Positions 9,209-16,335 of a stretch of 64,000 nt of DNA are shown piece by piece. The notes beneath the pieces were generated by a model. The model was not told the origin of the DNA and did not search any database. It saw only the letters and a program-made list of their open reading frames with translations. Within the stretch, counting starts at the first letter, position 1; each line of letters begins with the position of its first letter. The DNA is from Rhodopseudomonas_A palustris_F (GTDB taxonomy: Bacteria > Pseudomonadota > Alphaproteobacteria > Rhizobiales > Xanthobacteraceae): assembly GCF_000013745.1 (NCBI RefSeq), contig NC_007925.1:5449845-5513844 (forward strand), written 5' to 3'. A program made the position numbers and the translations under genes.

Positions 9209-9407
9209 ACCGTGTGATGCCTCGATCGTTCGCCGCGGTCTCGACGACCCCGCTCGCGCCCCTTGGGAGAAGAACGCATTGGCCGAGGCAGAGAACTTTA
9301 CCTTGCGCGTCTGAAACGCCAACGCAGGGGCACAAACGCCCCGACCGCGAAATCGTTCCAGGCAAAATGATCGTTATCGCGCACTGCATCCAGTAGTTGC
9401 ACCCGGT

Positions 9408-9440
9408 AGAAAAGGCGCGCCGGTGGTGTGCCGGCGCGCC
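9408..9440 (-). terminator. Rho-independent terminator of the small 9.4-9.6 kb transcript
   Basis: On the minus strand a perfect 10-bp stem, GGCGCGCCGG, with a 7-base loop is followed at once by TTTTCT. On the plus strand the same hairpin has no T-run, so termination would be directional. No annotated gene ends here, which is why it points to an unannotated transcript. Confidence 0.7.
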
Positions 9441-9576
9441 CTTCCCTCGATCTCGCTGGTTCCCGGCGCCGAGAGCGCCACAGCCTTGGCTGACTTCAGC
9501 CGTTAGCGGGCGGCCTCAGCGAGGTGACAGCGCTTTGAATGAGACACTGGATCACCTCCTTTCGTTGGTTGCGGAT
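9410..9576 (-). ncRNA. Predicted ~165-nt small RNA or attenuator leader carrying a 14-codon ORF
   Basis: A complete transcription unit is seen: a sigma-70-like promoter (9583-9611), an estimated start near 9576, a ribosome site complementary to the whole 16S rRNA tail, a 14-codon ORF, and a terminator at 9408-9440. Just after the ORF stop, three segments can form two exclusive hairpins: 9496-9501 with 9488-9493, or 9488-9492 with 9481-9485. That arrangement, with the stop codon abutting the first segment, resembles ribosome-mediated attenuation. It could act as a leader for the PAS kinase gene downstream or as an independent small mRNA. RNA class is inferred; no known family was recognised. 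Confidence 0.5.
9503..9547 (-). CDS. 14-codon ORF with an exceptionally strong ribosome binding site
   Basis: A GTG start at 9547 is preceded by AAAGGAGGTGATCC (9549-9562), complementary to essentially all of the 16S rRNA 3' tail and correctly spaced. The ORF encodes MSHSKRCHLAEAAR (GTG read as Met) and stops at TAA. It is too short for family assignment. The His-Cys-His centre could bind metal, and the position before alternative hairpins and a terminator suits a leader peptide. Such a perfect ribosome site on so short an ORF is unlikely by chance, but expression is unproven. Confidence 0.45.
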   Translation of the reverse strand: MSHSKRCHLAEAAR

Positions 9577-9582
9577 GAACCC

Positions 9583-9611
9583 AACATAGGTACGGCAAGC
9601 GCCACTGTGAA
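9583..9611 (-). promoter_or_regulatory. Sigma-70-like promoter of the small transcript
   Basis: On the minus strand, TTCACA (9606-9611) and TATGTT (9583-9588) are separated by exactly 17 bases. The predicted start leaves a 5' leader of about 30 bases before the 14-codon ORF. It overlaps back-to-back with the EcfG-type promoter at 9625-9649. Confidence 0.5.
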
Positions 9612-9624
9612 GCCCTGCCGCATC

Positions 9625-9649
9625 GGAACGAGTCGCGCCGCCGACGGTT
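9625..9649 (+). promoter_or_regulatory. EcfG-type general stress promoter upstream of the PRC-barrel gene
   Basis: GGAAC (9625-9629), 16 bases, then GGTT (9646-9649) fits the alphaproteobacterial EcfG pattern GGAAC-N16/17-CGTT with one mismatch. The PRC-barrel ATG is 27 bases downstream with AAGGGA as ribosome site. PRC-barrel genes are frequent members of the EcfG regulon. Confidence 0.5.
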
Positions 9650-9675
9650 GATCAGCCAACGCAAGGGAGACGAGC

Positions 9676-10038
9676 ATGATCACTGAAGCAGATGAAACCG
9701 TCAGTCTGATCGGCAGCGACAAGGTCCAGGGAACTGCGGTCTATGGTCCCGATGGCGAAAAGGTCGGCGCGATCGAACGGGTGATGATCGAGAAGCTGTC
9801 GGGCAAGGTATCTTATGCGGTGCTGTCGTTCGGCGGCTTCCTCGGCATCGGCGACGACTACTACCCGCTGCCCTGGCCCTCACTGAAATACAACGTCGAA
9901 CTCGGCGGCTACCAGACCATGGTGACCAACGACCAGGTCAAGGGCGCACCGAAATACGCCCGCACCTCCGACTGGAACTGGCGCGACGAGCAAGGCACCC
10001 GCAAGATCGACGATTACTACGGCGTGGCGATGGCCTAA
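9676..10038 (+). CDS. PRC-barrel domain protein
   Basis: A 120-residue soluble protein covering one PRC-barrel domain (about residues 9-85): LIGSDKVQGTAVYGPDGEKVGAIE begins the beta-barrel and the FGGFLGIGDDYYPLPWPSL segment is family-typical. In alphaproteobacteria such proteins are often induced by general stress or photosynthetic conditions; the photosynthetic reaction-centre H subunit has the same fold, but this one has no membrane anchor. A C-terminal WNWRDEQGTRKIDDYYG tail follows. It is monocistronic, with an EcfG-like promoter upstream and a GC-rich hairpin downstream. Confidence 0.85.
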   Translation: MITEADETVSLIGSDKVQGTAVYGPDGEKVGAIERVMIEKLSGKVSYAVLSFGGFLGIGDDYYPLPWPSLKYNVELGGYQTMVTNDQVKGAPKYARTSDWNWRDEQGTRKIDDYYGVAMA

Positions 10039-10067
10039 CGCTCACGCGGTGATCGTAACATGCCCAC

Positions 10068-10092
10068 GATGCCCGGCCCGGCGCCGGGCATC
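10068..10092. terminator. GC-rich hairpin between PRC-barrel and alpha-glucosidase genes
   Basis: GATGCCCGGC and GCCGGGCATC form a 10-bp stem with a 5-base loop 30 bases after the PRC-barrel stop. There is no good T-run on either side, so it may act as an mRNA 3' end rather than an efficient terminator. Confidence 0.45.
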
Positions 10093-10239
10093 GCCGTGTT
10101 TGTCGGGGAGCGCAATGATCGACGACCTTTGCGACAATTCGGTGCTGTTCGTGCACAATCTCCACGAAAGAGCGCGCCGCCGTTGTGTCACCCGATGACT
10201 TCAGCCTTTTGCGGCGGCGCTCGTACAGCGCAACGCCCG

Positions 10240-11856
10240 CTACACCACCTCCTCAGGCGCCGGCCCGACGATGACGCCCTCATGGCCGCGCAGGCTGAGT
10301 TCGCTGCCGACCCGTTCGCCGCCGCGGTCCATCGCGGTGGAGAGCAGGATCTCGCCGTCGAGCCCGATGGTGTCGGACACCACCGAGACCGGCTGGGCGC
10401 CGAGATTGAGCGCGATCAGCACCGAGCCTGTCGCGTCGTGGCGCCGATACAGCAACAGATCGCCGTCGGCGGCGAGCGGCGCGTAGTCGCCATGCGCAAG
10501 CTGCGGCAGCCGTTTGCGCAAGCTGATCAGCGCACGATAGAGGTTGAGGATCGATTGCGCATCGGCACTCAGATTGGCGACGTTCTCCTGCGCGTAATGC
10601 TCGGCCAACGGCAGCCACGGCTGCGCGGCCGAAAACCCGCCATGCGCGGAAGCGTCCCATTGCATCGGCGTGCGGCAGCCGTCGCGGCCGACGCCGATGC
10701 CCGGCACGTTCTTCTCGAACGGATCGCGCACCTGCTCGGGCGCGATCGCCACCTGCTGCATGCCGATCTCGTCGCCATAATACATCGTCGGCGTGCCGCG
10801 CAGCGTCAGCAACAGCATCGCCGCGACGCGGGACTGTGCCAAACCGACGCGGCTGGCGATCCTGGGGCGGTCGTGATTGCCGAGCACCCAGTTCGGCCAG
10901 GCGCCTTGCGGCAGCGCGGCCTCGTAGCGGTCGATCAGTTGCGCCAGGGTGCGGGCGTGCCATGGCGTTGATAAGAGCGCGAAATTGAACGGCAGCTGCG
11001 CGCCGGCGAGACCTTCGCCGTAATACGCCACCAGCCGCTCGATCGGCAGGTAGATCTCGCCGATCAGCACCCGGGCGTCGAACTCGTCGATCACCCGGCG
11101 CATCTCGGCCACCACCTGCAGCGTCTCCGGCCGGTCGGCGGAATACACCGGGTGCAGGGCAGCGTGCGGCGGCATCTCCGGCTTGAAGTCGGGGTTCGGC
11201 GGATTATCGCGGAACAGTTCGTCCTTGATCAAATGCCAGATCACGTCGACGCGAAAGCCGTCGACGCCCCGGCCGAGCCAGAACCGCATCACCTGATAGA
11301 TCGCCTCGCGCACCTTCGGGTTGCGCCAGTTCAGATCCGGCTGCTGCGCCAGGAAGGCGTGATAGTAATATTGCCGCGTCGTCTCATCATACTGCCAGCC
11401 GGAGCCGCCGAATTCCGACAGCCAATTGTTCGGCGGCCCGCCGTCCGGCGCCGGATCGCGCCACAGATACCAATCGCGTTTCGGATTGTCGCGCGAGGCG
11501 CGGCTTTCGACGAACCACGGATGCCGATCCGAGGTGTGGTTCGGCACCAGGTCAAGAATGACTTTCAGCCCGTTTCCGTGCGCGGCAGCGACCAGCGCGT
11601 CGAAGTCATCCATGGTGCCGAACAGCGGATCGATGCCGACATAGTCGGCGATGTCGTAACCGAAGTCCGCCATCGGAGACGGAAAAATCGGCGACAGCCA
11701 AATCGCATCGACGCCGAGATCGACCAGATAGGGCAGCCGGGCGATGATACCGGCGAGATCGCCGATGCCGTCGCCGTCGGCGTCCTGAAACGAGCGCGGA
11801 TAGATCTGGTACAGCACCCCCACCGCCCACCAGCACGTGATCGCGGCACTCGGCAT
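10240..11856 (-). CDS. GH13 alpha-glucosidase / oligo-1,6-glucosidase
   Basis: A 538-residue cytoplasmic glycoside hydrolase of family 13 subfamily 23/31 type. Catalytic residues are in place: nucleophile Asp204 in GFRVDVIWHL, acid/base Glu267 in VLIGEIYLP and transition-state Asp329 in LGNHDRPR. The N-terminal YQIYPRSFQDADGDGIGDL motif (17-35) also matches. It should hydrolyse maltose, isomaltose or trehalose-derived glucosides. The start at 11856 follows GGAAGGAGCGCC; an upstream in-frame ATG at 11904 is not needed. An EcfG-type promoter lies about 170 bases upstream, linking it to stress or osmolyte metabolism. Confidence 0.88.
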   Translation of the reverse strand: MPSAAITCWWAVGVLYQIYPRSFQDADGDGIGDLAGIIARLPYLVDLGVDAIWLSPIFPSPMADFGYDIADYVGIDPLFGTMDDFDALVAAAHGNGLKVILDLVPNHTSDRHPWFVESRASRDNPKRDWYLWRDPAPDGGPPNNWLSEFGGSGWQYDETTRQYYYHAFLAQQPDLNWRNPKVREAIYQVMRFWLGRGVDGFRVDVIWHLIKDELFRDNPPNPDFKPEMPPHAALHPVYSADRPETLQVVAEMRRVIDEFDARVLIGEIYLPIERLVAYYGEGLAGAQLPFNFALLSTPWHARTLAQLIDRYEAALPQGAWPNWVLGNHDRPRIASRVGLAQSRVAAMLLLTLRGTPTMYYGDEIGMQQVAIAPEQVRDPFEKNVPGIGVGRDGCRTPMQWDASAHGGFSAAQPWLPLAEHYAQENVANLSADAQSILNLYRALISLRKRLPQLAHGDYAPLAADGDLLLYRRHDATGSVLIALNLGAQPVSVVSDTIGLDGEILLSTAMDRGGERVGSELSLRGHEGVIVGPAPEEVV

Positions 11857-12025
11857 CGGCGCTCCTTCCCCCACATGACGTCGTACGTCGCATCCCGATT
11901 CCATGACGGGCTTGCCGGCCGATGTGTAGCGAGCCGTCGTGACGGCGCCGCAACGCCGGATCGGGAATTAACGGCTGATTAAGGATGAGGCAGATCCGGC
12001 AGGCGCCATCCGCGCAGCCCCCTTG

Positions 12026-12051
12026 AACGCCGTTCCCCGGTACCCAGTTCC
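12026..12051 (-). promoter_or_regulatory. EcfG-type promoter upstream of the alpha-glucosidase gene
   Basis: On the minus strand GGAAC (12047-12051), 17 bases, then CGTT (12026-12029) is an exact match to the EcfG consensus. It points at the GH13 gene, leaving a leader of about 160 bases. The rest of the 350-base gap (11857-12206) shows no gene; a weaker GGAAC at 12090-12094 faces the gene at 12207 but lacks a good -10 partner. Confidence 0.55.
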
Positions 12052-12206
12052 CGAAATACTGTGCACTGCAATGACAACCGCGTGATGCGGGAACCGATTG
12101 CCGCACAGCTGACTTACTTCCGCGAAATGCCCTCGCGCATTGCTCGCAAACGAATTTCACATCGGGCCGCTAATGTGCCCGCAGCCAACCAAGGAGTGGA
12201 AGACTT

Positions 12207-12800
12207 ATGGCGCAGATGATCAGGACGTTTGACAATCCCCGCACCGCGTCGGCGGTCGTCGCTCAGCTGAAGGCAGCCGATTACACCGACGTCGAGTTGG
12301 TGTCGGACGGCAAGGGCGGCAGCGTGGTGGCGGTCAATGCGCCGTTCGGCACCGGCGCCAAGGCCGAGCAGATCCTCAACAGCGCCGGCCCAAGCAAGGC
12401 CACCAATGGCAGCGGCAACGGCTATGCCCGCAACGGCAATGGCCACGCGCATCCCAACACCGCCGCGCCGCTGTCGAGCGCGGTCGGTGCCCCGACGCTG
12501 ACCTCGTCGTCGACCCGGCTGACCGGCGCGCCGCGCATCACCGAATCCAAGACCACCGGTTCGTGGCTGGGACTGCCGGAAATAATCAGCTCCGACACGT
12601 TCTTCTCGGGCTTTCCGCTGCTGATCAGCTCCAAGCCGTTCTCCTCGCTGAGCCACAGCCAGAAGCCGTTCTCCTCGCTGACCCACAGCCAGGCGCCGTT
12701 CTCCTCGCTGTCGGACAACCAGCGCGGCTCGGCCTCGCTGATCAACGACCCGGCGCCGTTCTCCTCGATGCTCGGCCTGCCGGTGCTGCTGCGCGGCTGA
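12207..12800 (+). CDS. Stress-protein-like domain with 10-residue C-terminal repeats
   Basis: A 197-residue protein of unknown function. The first ~62 residues (RTFDNPRTASAVVAQLKAAD and EQILNSAGP near its end) resemble the small ferredoxin-like domain of YflT/general stress protein 17M families. A Gly/Asn-rich linker follows, then from about residue 143 tandem 10-residue units of the form (K/A)PFSSL(S/T)(H/D)(S/N)Q. No signal peptide or membrane helix is seen. AAGGAGTGG precedes the ATG. A strong terminator follows, so the gene is monocistronic. The N-terminal resemblance is by eye only. Confidence 0.6.
   Translation: MAQMIRTFDNPRTASAVVAQLKAADYTDVELVSDGKGGSVVAVNAPFGTGAKAEQILNSAGPSKATNGSGNGYARNGNGHAHPNTAAPLSSAVGAPTLTSSSTRLTGAPRITESKTTGSWLGLPEIISSDTFFSGFPLLISSKPFSSLSHSQKPFSSLTHSQAPFSSLSDNQRGSASLINDPAPFSSMLGLPVLLRG
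12634..12753 (+). repeat. Four in-frame 30-bp tandem repeats in the stress-like gene
   Basis: Units begin at 12634, 12664, 12694 and 12724, and a partial fifth follows. The core CCGTTCTCCTCGCTG is nearly invariant in units 1-3. Each unit encodes ten residues, so copy-number change keeps the frame. Confidence 0.85.
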
Positions 12801-12863
12801 GCGTTGCAGACGCCTAAGGCGTGCTGAGGCGAATTCAGCGTACAGCGTACTAACTCACAAAAC

Positions 12864-12890
12864 GCCGGGGGACATTTCCCCCGGCATTTT
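12864..12890 (+). terminator. Rho-independent terminator after the repeat-bearing stress gene
   Basis: GCCGGGGGA pairs with TCCCCCGGC (9 bp) around a CATT loop and is followed by ATTTT. It lies 64 bases after the stop codon. Confidence 0.85.
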
Positions 12891-12938
12891 GCTGCATGGT
12901 TGTCTCGCTTGGTTTTGATCGCTTTGCGAGCCCTCGCT

Positions 12939-13052
12939 GTCGTCCCGGGGCACAAGCAGCGAAGCTGCGCGTGAGCCCGGGATCCATAACCCCTGCAGGG
13001 GATATGGATCCCGGACTTGCTCGTTCTGACGAACTCGCAATCCGGGATGACG
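12939..13052. repeat. Dispersed palindromic repeat, family B, copy near 13 kb
   Basis: The element opens with GTCGTCCCGGGGCA and closes with CCGGGATGACG, with an inner inverted pair GGGATCCATA and TATGGATCCC. It belongs to the loose family of GTCAT(T/C)CCGG-ended elements also seen near 22.0, 33.8, 42.9 and 56.8 kb. Confidence 0.65.
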
Positions 13053-13096
13053 GCCTGGTTGTGGATCGGCGCTCAGTGGCGTTCTTAATGCACGTA

Positions 13097-14152
13097 TCAA
13101 CCCGCGTTCTTCAGCGACGCCATGTCGATGACGAAGCGATAGCGCACGTCGTTCTTCAACAGCCGCTCATAGGCTTTGTTGATGTCCTGGATGCGGATCA
13201 TTTCGACGTCGGAGACGATGCCGTGTTCGGCGCAGAAATCGATCATCTCCTGGGTCTCCGGCATGCCGCCGATCCCCGAGCCGGCGATGCTGCGGCGGCC
13301 GTGGATCAGATTGCCGCCGACGATCGGATCCAGCGGCGTCAGCGCGCCGACCATCACCATCGCGCCGTCGAGCTTGAGCAACTGCAAATACGGGTTGGCG
13401 TCGTGGCCGACCGGGATGGTGTTGAGCAGGAAGTCGAACGAGCCCTTGGCCTTGGCCATAGCGTTCGCGTCCTTCGACACCAGCACCTCGTCGGCGCCGA
13501 GCCGGATCGCGTCCTTGCCCTTCTCCGGCGAGGTGGTGACCATCACCACATGGGCGCCGAGCGCCTTGGCGAACTTCACGCCCATATGGCCGAGGCCGCC
13601 GAGCCCAACGACGCCGACCTTCTGGCCTTTGCCGACCTTCCAGTGCCGCAGCGGCGACCAGGTGGTGATGCCGGCGCAGAGCAGCGGCGCCACCGCCTTC
13701 AGATCCATGTGGGCGGGGATCTTCACCACGAAGCGTTCGTCGGCGACGATCGCTTCGGAATAGCCGCCGAAGGTCAGCTGCTGCGAGCCGCGTTCGTGCG
13801 CGTTGTAGGTCCAGGTCGCGCCCTCGATGCAATATTGCTCGAGCCCGGCCTCGCACGGCGCGCAATGCCGGCAGGAATCCACCATGCAGCCGACGCCGGC
13901 GAAATCGCCGACCTTGAGGTTCTTCACATGAGCGCCGGTGGCGACCACGCGGCCGACGATTTCGTGGCCGGGCACCATCGGATACAGCGAGTTGCTCCAA
14001 TCGTTGCGGGCCTGGTGCAGATCGGAATGGCAGACGCCGCAATACAGAATATCGATCTGCACGTCGTGCGGACCGGGTTCGCGCCGCTCCAGGCTGAACG
14101 GCGCGATCGGCGAAGCCGCGGACTGCGCGGCATAGGCTTTGACATGAATCAT
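13097..14152 (-). CDS. Zinc-dependent NAD(P) alcohol/aldehyde reductase (YahK/cinnamyl ADH-like)
   Basis: A 351-residue medium-chain dehydrogenase. Catalytic zinc ligands are in YCGVCHSDLH (Cys41) and PGHE (His63) and in LLCAGIT; the structural zinc site is Cys94, Cys97, Cys100 and Cys108. The Rossmann motif is VGLGGLGHMGVKFAKALGA. It most resembles broad-specificity NADPH-dependent aldehyde reductases such as YahK. The aldo/keto reductase gene starts 1.1 kb upstream on the same strand and ends 53 bases before it, so the two are likely co-transcribed. Confidence 0.88.
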   Translation of the reverse strand: MIHVKAYAAQSAASPIAPFSLERREPGPHDVQIDILYCGVCHSDLHQARNDWSNSLYPMVPGHEIVGRVVATGAHVKNLKVGDFAGVGCMVDSCRHCAPCEAGLEQYCIEGATWTYNAHERGSQQLTFGGYSEAIVADERFVVKIPAHMDLKAVAPLLCAGITTWSPLRHWKVGKGQKVGVVGLGGLGHMGVKFAKALGAHVVMVTTSPEKGKDAIRLGADEVLVSKDANAMAKAKGSFDFLLNTIPVGHDANPYLQLLKLDGAMVMVGALTPLDPIVGGNLIHGRRSIAGSGIGGMPETQEMIDFCAEHGIVSDVEMIRIQDINKAYERLLKNDVRYRFVIDMASLKNAG

Positions 14153-14205
14153 TTTTGGCTTTCCAAGGAATCTTGCAGGTGGGCTTGCGGGGCGAACCGG
14201 CCGCG

Positions 14206-15201
14206 TCAGCGACCGGTCAGAACTTCCAACTGTTCGGGATAGCGATCGCCCTGCACGGTGATGTTCGAGGCCGCGCTATCGATTTCACGCAAATCGTCGG
14301 CTGTAAGCTCAATTGCGACCGCGCCGAGGTTTTCTTCCAGCCGGTTCAGCTTGGTGGTGCCGGGGATCGGCACGATCCACGGCTTCTGCGCCAACAGCCA
14401 GGCCAGCGCGATCTGCGCCGGGGTTGCGGCTTTGCGCGCGGCGATGCGGCCCAACAGATCGACCAGCGCCTGGTTGGCGGCGCGGGCCTGCGGCGTGAAG
14501 CGCGGCAGCGAAGACCGGAAATCGCTGCTGTCGAAGCTGGTCGAGGCGTCGATCGCGCCGGTGAGGAAGCCGCGGCCGAGCGGGCTATAGGGCACGAAGC
14601 CGATGCCGAGTTCTGCGAGCAACGGCAGCGTTTCGGCCTCCGCACTGCGCAACCACAGCGAATATTCGCTCTGCAGCGCCGTGACGGGCTGCACCGCATG
14701 AGCGCGCCGAATGGTCTGGGGGCCCGCTTCCGACAGCCCGAAATGCTTGACCTTACCCTGCGCGATCAGATCCTTCACCGCGCCGGCGACGTCCTCGATC
14801 GGCACCTCGGGATCGACTCGGTGCTGATAGAACAAGTCGATGCGGTCGGTTTTCAGCCGTTTCAGCGAGGCCTCGGCAACCTCCTTGATGTGCTGCGGCC
14901 GGCTGTCGAGCCCGGTCCAGCGTTGTTTGCCGGTGGGATCGAGCTTGAAACCGAACTTGGTGGCGATCACCACGCGGTCGCGCAACGGCGCCAGCGCCTC
15001 GCCGAGCAGGTTCTCGTTGGTGAACGGACCATAGACCTCGGCGGTGTCGAAAAACGTCACGCCGCGCTCCACCGCCGCGCGCAACAGCGCGATCATCTCC
15101 GGCTTGTCCTTCGGCGGACCGTAGGAAAAGCTCATCCCCATGCAGCCGAGCCCCAGCGCCGAAACCTCGAGGCCGCTGTTGCCGAGTTTGCGTGTCTGCA
15201 T
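14206..15201 (-). CDS. Aldo/keto reductase
   Basis: A 331-residue NADPH-dependent oxidoreductase of the AKR13-like bacterial group. The catalytic tetrad is complete: Asp52 and Tyr57 in FDTAEVYGP, Lys82 in ATKFGF, His127 in FYQHRVD. AGGAGTGG lies just before the ATG. It is the first gene of a probable two-gene operon with the alcohol dehydrogenase, transcribed divergently from a LysR regulator across 123 bases; that regulator is the natural candidate for its control. Confidence 0.9.
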   Translation of the reverse strand: MQTRKLGNSGLEVSALGLGCMGMSFSYGPPKDKPEMIALLRAAVERGVTFFDTAEVYGPFTNENLLGEALAPLRDRVVIATKFGFKLDPTGKQRWTGLDSRPQHIKEVAEASLKRLKTDRIDLFYQHRVDPEVPIEDVAGAVKDLIAQGKVKHFGLSEAGPQTIRRAHAVQPVTALQSEYSLWLRSAEAETLPLLAELGIGFVPYSPLGRGFLTGAIDASTSFDSSDFRSSLPRFTPQARAANQALVDLLGRIAARKAATPAQIALAWLLAQKPWIVPIPGTTKLNRLEENLGAVAIELTADDLREIDSAASNITVQGDRYPEQLEVLTGR

Positions 15202-15293
15202 CGTCCACTCCTGTCGCTTGAATTGGCGCGCCGCAACGCAAGCGTGGCGGCGACGGCCGCAATCTAGCGCTTTCGCGCTGTGCGACTAGCCGG

Positions 15294-15299
15294 TATAAT
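15294..15299 (+). promoter_or_regulatory. -10 element of the lysR gene in the divergent promoter
   Basis: A perfect TATAAT lies 25 bases before the lysR ATG. No good -35 hexamer is seen at standard spacing, so activation or autoregulation may be needed. Confidence 0.4.
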
Positions 15300-15324
15300 C
15301 TGCATGTGCTTATGAGGATATTTC

Positions 15325-16218
15325 ATGAATGAGCGGGCCAATCTCGGCGACCTTTCGGCGTTCGTCGCGGTGGCCGAGGAGCGCAGCTTCACCCGCGCCG
15401 CGGCCAAACTCGGAGTGTCGCAATCGGCGCTGAGCCACACCATTCGCGAGCTCGAAGCCCGGCTCGGCATCCGGCTGTTGACCCGCACCACCCGCAGCGT
15501 GGCGCCGACCGAAGCCGGCGAACGGCTGTTGCGCACCGTGGCGCCAAGGCTGGCCGAGATCGACGCCGAACTCGCGGGCTTAAGCGATCTGCGCGAGAAG
15601 CCGGCCGGCAGCATCCGCATCACCGCCGGCGAGCACGCCGCCGAGACCGTGCTGTGGCCGGCGCTGGCGCGGCTGCTGAAGGATTACCCCGAGATCAAGG
15701 TCGAGATCTGCTCCGACAACACCTTCACCGACATCGTCGCCGAGCGCTTCGACGCCGGTGTGCGGTTCGGCGAGCAGGTCTCCAAGGACATGATCGCGCT
15801 GCGGATCGCGCCCGACATGCGGATGGCGGCGATCGCAGCCCCCAGCTATTTCGCGCAGCGCCCGAGGCCGAAGCGGCCGCAGGACCTCACCGACCACGCC
15901 TGCATCAATATCCGGCTGCCGACCTACAACAGCCTCTATGCCTGGGAATTCGAGAAGGCCGGCCGCGAACTGAAAGTGCGGGTCGAAGGCCAATTGATTT
16001 TCAACACCCTGCCGCTGGCGCTGCAGGCGGCGCTCGACGGCTTCGGCATCGCCTTTATGCCGGAAGATCTGGCCACCTCGCATCTTGCCGCCGGGCGGCT
16101 GGTCCGGGTGCTCGGCGACTGGTGCCCGCCGTTTCCGGGCTATCATCTGTATTACCCGAACCGGAAGCCGACCCCGGCCTTCGCCCTGTTGGTCGAGGCG
16201 CTGCGGTACAGGGGGTGA
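15325..16218 (+). CDS. LysR-family transcriptional regulator
   Basis: A 297-residue regulator. The N-terminal winged helix-turn-helix is clear (FVAVAEERSFTRAAAKLGVSQSALS... through about residue 65), followed by a periplasmic-binding-like effector domain (about 95-297). It is close to the group that controls neighbouring reductase genes. The inducer is unknown. It faces away from the aldo/keto reductase operon, the classic LysR layout. Confidence 0.9.
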   Translation: MNERANLGDLSAFVAVAEERSFTRAAAKLGVSQSALSHTIRELEARLGIRLLTRTTRSVAPTEAGERLLRTVAPRLAEIDAELAGLSDLREKPAGSIRITAGEHAAETVLWPALARLLKDYPEIKVEICSDNTFTDIVAERFDAGVRFGEQVSKDMIALRIAPDMRMAAIAAPSYFAQRPRPKRPQDLTDHACINIRLPTYNSLYAWEFEKAGRELKVRVEGQLIFNTLPLALQAALDGFGIAFMPEDLATSHLAAGRLVRVLGDWCPPFPGYHLYYPNRKPTPAFALLVEALRYRG

Positions 16219-16230
16219 GGGGTGGCAGAG

Positions 16231-16300
16231 GCGTTCCCTAGCGTTCCTTAGCTTCCCCTAGCGTTCCCTAGCGTTCCTTAGCGTTCCTTAGCGCTCCCTA
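16231..16300. repeat. Decamer tandem repeat, seven copies
   Basis: Seven head-to-tail 10-bp units with consensus GCGTTCCYTA occupy the gap between lysR and the ATPase gene; they differ at one to three positions (for example GCTTCCCCTA, GCGCTCCCTA). The array ends where GC content falls toward the ATPase gene. Confidence 0.9.
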
Positions 16301-16335
16301 CGTCCTTATCAAAATACCTATTATGATCTCTTTGG

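Noticed and set aside
9548..9563. Fragment of 16S rRNA (TGGATCACCTCCTTTC on the plus strand).
   Set aside because: The match ends with the anti-Shine-Dalgarno tail and the flanks do not resemble 16S. It is better read on the minus strand as an extended ribosome binding site.
12090..12115. EcfG promoter for the gene at 12207.
   Set aside because: GGAAC is present but the -10 would read ACTT instead of CGTT.
12634..12753. CRISPR-like array of 30-bp units.
   Set aside because: The units are contiguous, without spacers, lie inside a coding frame and encode ten residues each.
16231..16300. CRISPR-like array of short units.
   Set aside because: Ten-base units head to tail without spacers are a minisatellite-type repeat.
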